Origin: Muribaculum intestinale
GTDB lineage: Bacteria; Bacteroidota; Bacteroidia; Bacteroidales; Muribaculaceae
Assembly: GCF_002201515.1 (NCBI RefSeq)
Contig: NZ_CP021421.1
Location: 1,364,001-1,428,000 of the forward strand
Direction of reading: 5' to 3'
Length of the DNA stretch: 64,000 nucleotides
The notes beneath the pieces are model-generated. The model saw only the letters and a program-made list of their open reading frames with translations. It had not been told where the DNA came from and ran no database searches. Each line of letters starts with the position of its first letter. Positions within the stretch are counted from its first letter, which is position 1. Below, one piece after another: positions 26,507-34,933 of the stretch. The position numbers and the translations under genes are program-made.

Positions 26507-27022
26507 ATGAAACTGAAATATACAGATGATCAAGACAAGTGTTACGGCGTGACAGGCATGGCCGTAAGCCTTGTTGTGTGGGACGCCGACGATATGCTGG
26601 CACGCATTGATATAGATTCTGACGACAATATAGAGTTCGTACCGGAATATTATTTTTCAGGAAATCCCAGACTGTCGGCAAAAGTGGCATGGCAGTACAT
26701 ACTCAAGCATTATCAGGCTTCTATGGGCATGATGATAGGCAATGTGATGTGCCGTCACTATATGCAGCGGAATATGGCTCCCGACACAGATACACGAAAC
26801 GCTCTGCTTGAATGTCTGGAGCAAGAGGGTGCTGACGCATGCTCGCTTGAGAATGATGAAATACACAGACTGTTTGACCGCAGTTACTCTTACCTCGACA
26901 GAGTATTCTCTCATAGCGGCGTACAGAGTATTGTGAGAGATTTTGCACGTGAACTCCAGACACAGCGTACTCTTACTCGCGGTGATGTGTCGGAACTTCT
27001 TGCGTCATTGTGCAATCTATGA
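26507..27022 (+). CDS. Hypothetical protein
   Basis: A 171-residue acidic soluble protein that I do not recognise. It begins KLKYTDDQDKCYGVTGMAVS, has no signal peptide or membrane segment, and ends with a helical, charged region (FARELQTQRTLTRGDVSELL). It has its own consensus promoter and a long leader, and converges with the DUF4294 gene with only 15 bases between the stops. Codon use is ordinary, so it is likely a real gene. Confidence 0.6.
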   Translation: MKLKYTDDQDKCYGVTGMAVSLVVWDADDMLARIDIDSDDNIEFVPEYYFSGNPRLSAKVAWQYILKHYQASMGMMIGNVMCRHYMQRNMAPDTDTRNALLECLEQEGADACSLENDEIHRLFDRSYSYLDRVFSHSGVQSIVRDFARELQTQRTLTRGDVSELLASLCNL

Positions 27023-27037
27023 TGAGAGATGGTTGTG

Positions 27038-27691
27038 CTATAGCATACCTTGCTCCACGAGAACGCATACGCGCTCGATTATGGCATCTTCTTCGTTTTT
27101 GTCGGGACGGAAATCACTTTTAAGGTTTACACCGAAAAATCGTCCGAAAGTCTGCCAGAATCCGGCGCGGAAAGTTCCGAGAAACGCTTTCAATATAGAG
27201 TAGGACGATTGGTTGGTCTCACGCGTGATGAGTTTCACCAGCATTTTGCCTTGTGATTTGGTAAACTTCTTCAACTGAGGTTTATATTGGTTGAACACCT
27301 CTTTTTCCATCTGTTGAAGATGACGCTGTCGCTCTTCCTGCGATGGCAGTGTTTCCATGTATTCGTATGTCTCGAGTATGGTTTCTGCAATCATTTTGGC
27401 ATAAGGAAGCGTGCGCTTCACATCACGTACAGTGCGCCAGTAGAACTGTTCCTGTTTTTTGTTCTTGAACTTCAACGGAGGGAAGTATGTGATATTGTTG
27501 AGCACCACCATTATAGCAGTGTCTCCCTCCTCGCTGACGAAATGATAGCGTCCGCGTACAAGGGGTATGCGGGCGTCTTTAAGCGTAGGCTCGTCGAGTA
27601 TTCCGACCACACCATCAGATGTGTCGTCTTGAGCCGAGACACTGACGACACACGATAATATCATTATGATGGCGCAAAAGATATTCTTCAT
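27038..27691 (-). CDS. DUF4294 domain-containing secreted protein
   Basis: A 217-residue protein with a signal peptide ending at VSVSAQ. The DUF4294 domain (YWRTVRDVKRTLPYAKMIAE, then KLITRETNQSSYSILKAFLG and FWQTFGRFFGVNLK) is restricted to Bacteroidetes and of unknown function. It lies downstream of nadB on the same strand with a 116-base gap, so it may be its operon partner or have its own promoter. Confidence 0.85.
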   Translation of the reverse strand: MKNIFCAIIMILSCVVSVSAQDDTSDGVVGILDEPTLKDARIPLVRGRYHFVSEEGDTAIMVVLNNITYFPPLKFKNKKQEQFYWRTVRDVKRTLPYAKMIAETILETYEYMETLPSQEERQRHLQQMEKEVFNQYKPQLKKFTKSQGKMLVKLITRETNQSSYSILKAFLGTFRAGFWQTFGRFFGVNLKSDFRPDKNEEDAIIERVCVLVEQGML

Positions 27692-27807
27692 TCACACAAA
27701 ATGCTCGATAAGCAAAAAAAGTTCAGAAAATCACCGGAGTAGGGGACGATATAGCACAAACGCGATGGCGCAGGTCCGGCACAAATCAGGGATGCCGCTG
27801 CAATCGT

Positions 27808-29373
27808 CTATTTGTGAGGATAGTCGATGGTGTAGTGTAGACCTCGGGATTCCTTTCGTTCCATGGCCTGCCGCATAATCAGATAGCCCACGTTGATTAT
27901 ATTGCGCAGCTCGCATATCTCGCGCGATGCTTTTGAGCACTTGAACAGGCGTTCTGTCTCCTCATACAGTATGTCAAGACGGTTCCATGCACGTTTCAGG
28001 CGCAAATCCGAACGTACTATACCCACGTATGCCGACATTATCTGTCCTACTTCTTTGATACTTTGGGTTATCAACACCATCTCTTCGTTATGGCGCGTAC
28101 CCTCGTCGTTCCATTCAGGAATATCAGTGCGATAGGCGTATCCGTCCTTTACCGACATTGCATGTCTGGCGGCTGCATCGGCATATACCACAGCCTCTAT
28201 CAGTGAGTTGGATGCAAGACGGTTGCCACCGTGCAATCCTGTACATGAACATTCGCCTACGGCATACAGACGACCTATTGACGACTCACCATTGGTGTCC
28301 ACTTTTATGCCTCCACACAGGTAATGGGCCGCCGGAGCCACAGGTATGTAATCTTTTGTGATATCTATGCCGAGAGATAGACACTTTGCGTATATGTTCG
28401 GGAAATGGTGGCGTGTTTCCTCCGGGTCTTTATGCGTCACGTCGAGGAATACATGGTCGTCGCCATTGAGTTTCATCTCTGAGTCTATTGCTCTGGCCAC
28501 TATGTCGCGCGGAGCAAGCGACAGACGCGGATCGTATTTCTGCATGAATTCCTCACCCTTGAGATTGCGGAGCACGGCTCCATAGCCGCGCATGGCTTCG
28601 GTAATGAGAAATGATGGACGGTCGCCCGGATGATACAGTGCGGTTGGGTGAAACTGAATGAACTCCATGTCCTTGACCGTTCCTTTGGCGCGGTATACCA
28701 TCGCTATGCCGTCGCCTGTGGCTACAAGCGGATTGGTAGTGGTAGTGTAGACGGCTCCCACTCCTCCTGTGGCCATGAGTGTCACCCTCGACAGAAATGT
28801 GTCAACTTTGCCTGTCGCAGGATTAAGCACGTAGGCACCGTAGCATGTGATGTCGGGTGTACGCCGTGTGACAATCTTGCCCAGATGGTGCTGAGTGATG
28901 ATTTCTATAGCGAAGTGATTTTCGAATATGTCTATGTTGGGGTTGGCTTTTACGGCCTTGATAAGCGACTGCTGTATCTCAGCGCCGGTATTGTCGGCGT
29001 GATGTAGTATGCGGAATTCGGAGTGACCGCCTTCACGGTGCAGGTCGAAACTGCCGTCATCCTTCTTGTCGAAGTCGACGCCCCATCGTATCAGTTCACG
29101 TATCTGTGCCGGAGCTTCCGTCACAACCTTCTTTACAGCTTCCGGGTCTGACAGCCAGTCGCCGGCAATCATAGTATCGTTGATATGCTTGTCGAAGTCA
29201 TCGACTTCAAGATTGGTCACTGACGCCACCCCGCCTTGGGCGAAGTAGGTGTTGGCTTCCTCAAGTCTGGTCTTGCATATAAGCGCCACGCGACCTGTAG
29301 CGGCCACTTTAAGCGCGAAGCTCATTCCGGCGATGCCAGAGCCAATCACCAGATAGTCATATTCGTAGGTCAT
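27808..29373 (-). CDS. nadB: L-aspartate oxidase
   Basis: A 521-residue FAD flavoprotein that oxidises aspartate to iminoaspartate for NadA. The dinucleotide motif YLVIGSGIAGMSFALKVA is at the N-terminus, YFAQGGVASV follows, then EFIQFHPTALYHPGDRPS and GGIKVDTNGESSIGRLYAVG, and a C-terminal helical domain of the succinate dehydrogenase flavoprotein type. The length and motifs are complete. nadA lies at 16.2 kb on the other strand. Confidence 0.95.
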   Translation of the reverse strand: MTYEYDYLVIGSGIAGMSFALKVAATGRVALICKTRLEEANTYFAQGGVASVTNLEVDDFDKHINDTMIAGDWLSDPEAVKKVVTEAPAQIRELIRWGVDFDKKDDGSFDLHREGGHSEFRILHHADNTGAEIQQSLIKAVKANPNIDIFENHFAIEIITQHHLGKIVTRRTPDITCYGAYVLNPATGKVDTFLSRVTLMATGGVGAVYTTTTNPLVATGDGIAMVYRAKGTVKDMEFIQFHPTALYHPGDRPSFLITEAMRGYGAVLRNLKGEEFMQKYDPRLSLAPRDIVARAIDSEMKLNGDDHVFLDVTHKDPEETRHHFPNIYAKCLSLGIDITKDYIPVAPAAHYLCGGIKVDTNGESSIGRLYAVGECSCTGLHGGNRLASNSLIEAVVYADAAARHAMSVKDGYAYRTDIPEWNDEGTRHNEEMVLITQSIKEVGQIMSAYVGIVRSDLRLKRAWNRLDILYEETERLFKCSKASREICELRNIINVGYLIMRQAMERKESRGLHYTIDYPHK

Positions 29374-29414
29374 AGCGTAGAAATCCGGCTAATGATTAGT
29401 AGAAATTGCAATCG

Positions 29415-29422
29415 CAAAGATA
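29415..29422 (-). promoter_or_regulatory. -7 box for nadB
   Basis: Read on the minus strand this is TATCTTTG, about 42 bases before the nadB ATG. No consensus -33 element was seen at the right spacing. Confidence 0.45.
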
Positions 29423-29585
29423 CATAAAATTCCACCCCATTATCCATTCTGACAAAAATATATATGATAAAAATGATGTATGATGATGAATTATATTCAT
29501 GGTATCCAAATGATAATATCCAATCATCTAATATTATCAGAGAATATAGGATGATTTATATTACATTGCTTAAATATATTTGTTA

Positions 29586-29593
29586 TATCTTTG
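29586..29593 (+). promoter_or_regulatory. -7 box for the GT2 pair
   Basis: TATCTTTG lies 31 bases before the ATG at 29625. ATTG 17 bases upstream is a weak -33 candidate. Confidence 0.45.
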
Positions 29594-29624
29594 TAGGCTA
29601 TAAAAAAATCAGAATTCAAGATTT

Positions 29625-30629
29625 ATGAGGACACCGAAACTATCCATAATTATTCCTGTATATAATGTGGCTTCATATATAGAAGAGAGCGTATATTCTC
29701 TTTTGAACCAGACCGTAATCCGGGATATGGAGATAATTTTGGTGGAAAATGGAAGTAAAGACAATTCTTTAGAGCTATGTCATAAATTAAGTGATTGTAA
29801 TCCGTGTATAAAAGTTATAACTACAGATATTGCGGATGTCTCAACTGCAAGAAACTGTGGCTTGAATATAGCTCGTGGAAGTCTTATCGGATTTATTGAT
29901 GGCGATGATACGGTAGAGCCGACAATGTTTGAGGAGCTGATAAAAGCTAAAGAAGCCTTTCATGCTGATATTGCGTATTGTAATTTCAAGTATGTACAGC
30001 TTGACGGAACTGTAGAACATCGCTTTCCCGATACCGGCGCCGTTTCGGAGATATCGCCCTCTGAGCTCTGTTATGAGATTCTTATGGAGGAGTCGACCTC
30101 TGCCCCTTGGGCAAGGATATATGACCGTTCATTTTTTGATAATCGAAAGTTTCCGGAACGAATGGTCTACGAGGATCATTCAACCATGTACAGATGGATG
30201 AGTGAGATGAGTAAGATAGTACATATCGACAAACCTTTATATAATTATCATGCCCGAATTGGAAGCATTACAAATGGCTTTGACAAGGATTTAAGGAAAT
30301 ATCATGACTATTTCTATGCCGAAATCGGACGGCTGGACTTTGTATACGATTATAGCAATCTTGATTCCGTACATAAAAAGAAGGTATTACGTTATTTGAT
30401 AAAAAATACAAGGGTAGTGGCGGCATATTATGTAAATATGCTTTTGAAGAACAATGATATTGAAGGCGCACGGAAAATATACAGATACTACCTTGATATT
30501 CTTGATATAAGGAGGGTGTTGAGTAGTCCTTTCCTTATTGTGAAGACATTGGAAGGAAGGCATAAGTTCAAACATCGTGTAAGCAGAATATTGGAATCAT
30601 TGTATCTTGACCAAGCCATATTAAAATAA
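29625..30629 (+). CDS. Glycosyltransferase family 2 (tandem copy 1)
   Basis: A 334-residue GT2 with LSIIIPVYNVASYIEESVYS at the start, VENGSKDNS, and IDGDD at residues 91-95. The C-terminal region has YEDHSTMYRWMSEM, where an acidic catalytic base is expected. It is a clear paralogue of the next gene: both share ENGS, EPTMF, the YEDH motif and overall layout. AT-rich codon use relative to nadB hints at a separate history. Confidence 0.85.
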   Translation: MRTPKLSIIIPVYNVASYIEESVYSLLNQTVIRDMEIILVENGSKDNSLELCHKLSDCNPCIKVITTDIADVSTARNCGLNIARGSLIGFIDGDDTVEPTMFEELIKAKEAFHADIAYCNFKYVQLDGTVEHRFPDTGAVSEISPSELCYEILMEESTSAPWARIYDRSFFDNRKFPERMVYEDHSTMYRWMSEMSKIVHIDKPLYNYHARIGSITNGFDKDLRKYHDYFYAEIGRLDFVYDYSNLDSVHKKKVLRYLIKNTRVVAAYYVNMLLKNNDIEGARKIYRYYLDILDIRRVLSSPFLIVKTLEGRHKFKHRVSRILESLYLDQAILK

Positions 30630-30648
30630 TAATCCCGGTATAATAGTT

Positions 30649-31665
30649 ATGGACTCTATGTTATTAAGTATAATCATACCCGTTTATAATGTCGCTCAAT
30701 ATATTGTAAAATGTGTTGATTCAATTATAAATCAAGAAATTAAAGGAAAATATGAGATAATTCTTGTAGAGAACGGGAGTAGTGATGACTCTTATGAGGT
30801 TGTTGAAAGTCTTAGCATGCGGTATCCTGACATTGTGCGCCTTATACGGATAGACATTCCCGATGTATCGAAAGCACGTAATATAGGTATTGATTGTGCT
30901 AAAGGGAAATACGTAACTTTTATAGACGGGGATGACTGGATTGAGCCGACTATGTTTGGAGCATTATTGGATATAGCGCAGAGCTATGATGCGGATATTG
31001 TCGAGAGCAACTATTTTTTGAATGTCCCTGGTAAGGAATTAAGAATAATAGGTGACAACTTATGTCTGAACGAAGGTAAAGTATATGTCAAGAATGGCCT
31101 GCAAGCCATGGCTGATATATTGTTGGAGAAATGTACCTCCAGCCCGTGCGGAAGAATATACCTCAGAAAATTTTTAGGCAAGGAGTGTCGTTTTCCCGAG
31201 GGGGTGTTTTACGAAGATCATGCTTGCATATACCGGTGGAGTTCGCTGGCTGAGAAAGTAGTTCATTTGGATAAAGCCTTTTATCATTATGAAATACGTC
31301 CGGGAAGCACTACAGGTATCACTCAGAAGAGTAGAAAGAAAGCTGCCGACTTTTTCAATGCCGAGTTTGACAGAATAGCGTTTGTCTCAGGCAATGAATT
31401 AATGGATGTAGCCACTAAAAAAGAGGTTATACGCCACATAACACACCGGTGTATTCATATTTTCGGCAAGGTATGTATTATAGCGTATGGAGCTGATAAT
31501 ATTTACAATCCTGAGATGCTGTCATTACGTAGCAAACTGTTGGATATGCTTAATCTTCCATGGAGCCTGATACGTTATGAAGACCGTATCAGGCTATTGC
31601 GTATTAAGTACGGATGGCGTGGATATGCAATGAAAAAAATGCGTAAATCAGAATGCGGAAGATAA
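30649..31665 (+). CDS. Glycosyltransferase family 2 (tandem copy 2)
   Basis: A 338-residue paralogue of the preceding GT2, starting LSIIIPVYNVAQYIVKCVDS, with VENGSSDDS and IDGDD at residues 92-96 and the matching YEDHACIYRWSSLA. The 19-base gap places both in one operon. The stop is only 3 bases from the stop of the convergent GT2 gene, so no terminator separates the two units. Confidence 0.85.
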   Translation: MDSMLLSIIIPVYNVAQYIVKCVDSIINQEIKGKYEIILVENGSSDDSYEVVESLSMRYPDIVRLIRIDIPDVSKARNIGIDCAKGKYVTFIDGDDWIEPTMFGALLDIAQSYDADIVESNYFLNVPGKELRIIGDNLCLNEGKVYVKNGLQAMADILLEKCTSSPCGRIYLRKFLGKECRFPEGVFYEDHACIYRWSSLAEKVVHLDKAFYHYEIRPGSTTGITQKSRKKAADFFNAEFDRIAFVSGNELMDVATKKEVIRHITHRCIHIFGKVCIIAYGADNIYNPEMLSLRSKLLDMLNLPWSLIRYEDRIRLLRIKYGWRGYAMKKMRKSECGR

Positions 31666-31668
31666 GCA

Positions 31669-32688
31669 TTAGAGCCTATCCTTCTGTTGGGTAAGTGTAA
31701 ATGGTATAAATGATAACATTTTATTTATACGCTCCATTCTGAATGTGCCCATGCCGACACCTAAGGATGTGCGTATGGCATTCATCATCTTCCGTCTTGT
31801 TTCAGGAGAATATTGTTTAGAACGCCGTAATACTTTTATGTATTGGCCAAGCCGCATAGCCTTACGATACTTGCCTACGTTGAAGTGGTCTTCGACGTAT
31901 TTCATTACCTTGATATCTTCCCATACGTTATTTCCTGACATTATTCCTGCTACTGTAGCGCTTTTTCTATGCAGGCGGAATAGATTCAACTTCTCGTATA
32001 CCTCGATGATATCTCCTTTTGCTGTAATTTTTATCCAAAACAGCCAGTCGCCGGCATTACGCATTTTAATGCTGTCATCAAGCAGGTCTGGCGAATAATA
32101 CTCTTTGCGGAATATTGTCATACTGGCGTTGTATACATAACAATGCCAATATAAATTGTGTACTACATATTCTTTGCCATTAAAAGCCATCCATCCGCCG
32201 TTGGTTTTCTGAGGACTCTTTTTATACCATTTATCGATATCTCTTCCGTAAGGGTCACCGTTTTCATCAATTGTTTCCGAGCCTGTGAATGCGACAGATG
32301 CCGATGGTGTTGCTTCAAGAGCTGTTATTGTCTTCTCAAGAAAATCAGGCAGCGCTGAGTCGTCGGCTTCGGCAATCCATATATATTTGCCGCGGGCATA
32401 CTCTATACCCTTTTTCCACTGCCGGAAAGGAGATCCTGAGTTTTCCTTGTTAATATCAATATAGCTTACCTTGGGATTATTGCGGTACTTTTCAATGATT
32501 TCTACTGAATTGTCAGTGGAATGATCGTCAAGTAATATTATCTCAAAATCCTGGAATGTCTGGTTGAGAATAGACTCCATGCGGATATCAAGAAAACGGG
32601 CATAATTATAGTTGGGCACTATAATTGAAACTATGGGAATGTTTTTAGTATATCTGTCGGATGTTGAAGAATTGTGCATGACTTTCAT
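31669..32688 (-). CDS. Glycosyltransferase family 2
   Basis: A 339-residue GT2 of a different subgroup: VSIIVPNYNYARFLDIRMES, LDDHSTDNS and an AEADD metal motif at residues 106-110, with SGSPFRQWKKGIEYARGKYI just before it. A longer frame to 32826 exists, but the extra 46 residues overlap the upstream GT8 gene. The ATG at 32688 overlaps the GT8 stop by 4 bases (ATGA), the usual coupling, and is chosen. It is the last gene of the GT8-GT8-GT2 unit. Confidence 0.85.
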   Translation of the reverse strand: MKVMHNSSTSDRYTKNIPIVSIIVPNYNYARFLDIRMESILNQTFQDFEIILLDDHSTDNSVEIIEKYRNNPKVSYIDINKENSGSPFRQWKKGIEYARGKYIWIAEADDSALPDFLEKTITALEATPSASVAFTGSETIDENGDPYGRDIDKWYKKSPQKTNGGWMAFNGKEYVVHNLYWHCYVYNASMTIFRKEYYSPDLLDDSIKMRNAGDWLFWIKITAKGDIIEVYEKLNLFRLHRKSATVAGIMSGNNVWEDIKVMKYVEDHFNVGKYRKAMRLGQYIKVLRRSKQYSPETRRKMMNAIRTSLGVGMGTFRMERINKMLSFIPFTLTQQKDRL

Positions 32689-33605
32689 TTTAGTTTGATG
32701 GTGCGGTATCCGTTTCGCAGTCCGAGTGCGTCCTGCAGAGGGAATGTAAGGCGGTTGATGGTAAATCCGATATGTTTTTTGGGGCGCATCCCCTTCCAGG
32801 GCGACATATCGGTGTATCTTTCCCACATGGGTTTATACGGATTGATACATTTTTCCTGCCATGGTTTGTGTTTGCCTGCAAAGTGGATTATGGCAGGCTG
32901 CTTCATCTCTTGGTCAATTGTGGATTCTGATGACGGAAGAGTGTGGCGGCGCCGGCGCAGCATACCTTCCTGCATGTTCCAGCGGTGGGACAGGTAGGTG
33001 ACTTCTTTTGACAATACTGCGTTGAGCAAATCCTGGTCATGTGCTACGATGCGCGTGCGGTACTGTCCCATCCATATCATCAGGCGATTCATCACATCGT
33101 GGCTACGCCAGTAGTCAAGATTTATCAGCAATACTCCGGCATTGAAGTAAAGATAGCTTTCCGGCAGACCGAGTCGACGGTGCTTGTCGGTAAATGAACT
33201 GTTCATGTCCTCTACTGCAGCGAGCGCATAGCCTGATATATCGGTATCCCACAGGGGTTTAAGGGAGTTGAGCACAAGCAAATCGCAGTCTATGTAGATT
33301 ACTTTTTTTATGTCGGAGGGTAGGATTTCAGTGAGAAAACATCTGAAATATGTAGATAGGCTTATGTAGTCGTTGTCAAAGTGAGGCAGTTCTTTTACAA
33401 GATTGTCACCCACGATGTAAAAGTTGATACGTGCGCCGAATGTATCTTCCACAATACTGCGAAGTATTTCGATATTGTCTGGCGACAGAGTAGCTGCCAC
33501 TATATGGATGTTTACCTCGTTGTCGCGGTTGTTGTCGAGTAGCGAGGTAAGCATTATACCGCAATATGGTACATAGCGGTTGTCGATATTACATACAATG
33601 TCCAT
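32685..33605 (-). CDS. Glycosyltransferase family 8 (copy 2)
   Basis: A 306-residue retaining GT8 that probably transfers glucose or galactose onto LPS core. It begins IVCNIDNRYVPYCGIMLTSL, has the DxD at Asp106-Asp108 in YIDCDLLV, then YFNAGVLLINLDYWR and HDQDLLNAVL, and HFAGKHKPW near the C-terminus. It is a paralogue of the GT8 just upstream and overlaps the following GT2 by 4 bases. Confidence 0.87.
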   Translation of the reverse strand: MDIVCNIDNRYVPYCGIMLTSLLDNNRDNEVNIHIVAATLSPDNIEILRSIVEDTFGARINFYIVGDNLVKELPHFDNDYISLSTYFRCFLTEILPSDIKKVIYIDCDLLVLNSLKPLWDTDISGYALAAVEDMNSSFTDKHRRLGLPESYLYFNAGVLLINLDYWRSHDVMNRLMIWMGQYRTRIVAHDQDLLNAVLSKEVTYLSHRWNMQEGMLRRRRHTLPSSESTIDQEMKQPAIIHFAGKHKPWQEKCINPYKPMWERYTDMSPWKGMRPKKHIGFTINRLTFPLQDALGLRNGYRTIKLK

Positions 33606-33627
33606 GGTTGGGTATGTGGATTTTATG

Positions 33628-34557
33628 TCAGCGTCTGACTCTTACGTATGTATTCTTTAGTCCTAACATTCCGGCTATCGGGAATGTTAGGCGGTTTATT
33701 CTGAACGCCAGGCTCGTATGCGGACGTTCACCTTTCCATTGAGTCATGTCAAGATATTTTTCATACTCTTTTTTGAAAGGGTTTATGCATTTTGCCTGCC
33801 ATGGCTTTTTCCGACCGTTGAAGTGGGCTATTACCGTGGCCGGCAACTCTGTTCGGCGCTGTTCGGATGTATTGCGCCGTGTCTTCAGCTTGCGGCGCAC
33901 CATGAAGTCCTGCATGTTCCATCGCATCGGCAGTTCGAGCACTTTGCCCTCGAATATCCTGTTGAGAACATCCTGGTCGTGCTGTACTATACGGTTGTTG
34001 TAATCTTTCATGCATTGACTCATCTGCTGCTGAGCGTCGTGTTTGCGCCAGTAGTCAAGATTTATCAGCATTATGCCTGCGTTAAAGTAGAGTGAATCCG
34101 GATTCATGTCAAGAGAGGTATAATGCGCCGGGTCATTACCTGTCTGATCTTCTACTGCAGCAAGCGCATAGTCTGATATGTCAGTATCCCATAGAGGACG
34201 TATGCTGCCTAATACTATTATATCGCAGTCGAGATACAAGGCTTTGTGCATGTCGGGTGATAGATGAGGCATCATGAAACACCGTATATATGTAGCGGCG
34301 GTAATATGGCTTCCCGCTACAATCGCAGGAAGATTTGCAGGGAGCTCGTCGCCGATGAAGTGGAATGTCAGTTGCTGTCTGTACTTTCGTTCGGTTATAT
34401 CGCTGAGTATGCGTTGGGCTTTGTTATTGAGGTCTGTGGCAAATATATGTATATGAAATTTTTCATTCCTGTTATTTTCAAAAAGGGATGTCAGCATCAC
34501 TCCGCAATACTTTACGAAGTTATGGTCGATATTACATATGATTTCAATAGTAGCCAT
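33628..34557 (-). CDS. Glycosyltransferase family 8 (copy 1)
   Basis: A 309-residue GT8 with CNIDHNFVKYCGVMLTSLFE, the DxD at Asp110-Asp112 in YLDCDIIV, YFNAGIMLINLDYWRKHD, HDQDVLNRIF and HFNGRKKPW. It shares the same C-terminal layout (MTQWKGERPHTSLAFRINRL) as its neighbour, so the pair arose by duplication. It is the first gene of the minus-strand glycosyltransferase unit, with a TACTTTTG box at 34617-34624. Confidence 0.87.
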   Translation of the reverse strand: MATIEIICNIDHNFVKYCGVMLTSLFENNRNEKFHIHIFATDLNNKAQRILSDITERKYRQQLTFHFIGDELPANLPAIVAGSHITAATYIRCFMMPHLSPDMHKALYLDCDIIVLGSIRPLWDTDISDYALAAVEDQTGNDPAHYTSLDMNPDSLYFNAGIMLINLDYWRKHDAQQQMSQCMKDYNNRIVQHDQDVLNRIFEGKVLELPMRWNMQDFMVRRKLKTRRNTSEQRRTELPATVIAHFNGRKKPWQAKCINPFKKEYEKYLDMTQWKGERPHTSLAFRINRLTFPIAGMLGLKNTYVRVRR

Positions 34558-34616
34558 AACACACAGACTATAAGCAAATAGATTAATTCAGGATTGTGCT
34601 GAATTCTGTACTAATG

Positions 34617-34624
34617 CAAAAGTA
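34617..34624 (-). promoter_or_regulatory. -7 box for the GT8-GT8-GT2 unit
   Basis: Minus-strand TACTTTTG about 60 bases before the ATG of the first GT8 gene. No clear -33 element. Confidence 0.45.
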
Positions 34625-34804
34625 GTAAAAATCATATACTTTTCCTCATTTTGGATAGATATATGTCAAGCTATGCATGTTTTGCAGGGACTACGGACAA
34701 TTATATGCCTCACATAAAGCAATCATATGTTATAAAACATATCATTAAGTTGAAATTATGTCTGTATTAAGTGGATTTTAAATCCTGTGTTAAGTCTCAG
34801 GCTC

Positions 34805-34901
34805 TAACTTTGCCATCGAAAAGTTAATCGAAGCGATATATTTAAAAGTGGAAAAACGGGCTGCTGCAAATAATTATATTTCTTGTAGTAGCCCATTTTT
34901 T
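34805..34901 (+). promoter_or_regulatory. Promoter box plus intrinsic terminator in the leader of the GH43 gene
   Basis: The 375-base gap between the divergent GT8 and GH43 genes holds TAACTTTG at 34805-34812. After about 45 bases comes a 12-bp hairpin (GGGCTGCTGCAA with TTGTAGTAGCCC, two G-U pairs, 34858-34894) followed by a T-run to 34901. No + strand gene lies upstream for it to terminate, so the unit would make a roughly 85-nt RNA or act as an attenuator 33 bases before the GH43 ATG. Confidence 0.5.
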
Positions 34902-34933
34902 TGATTACGTTAAACCAATCAAAAAACAAAATT

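Noticed and set aside
28068..28076. TTATCAACA inside nadB
   Set aside because: A single copy within a coding region, without neighbours.
32689..32826. Longer N-terminus of the minus-strand GT2
   Set aside because: It would overlap the upstream GT8 gene by 140 bases; the ATGA overlap at 32688 is the normal coupling.
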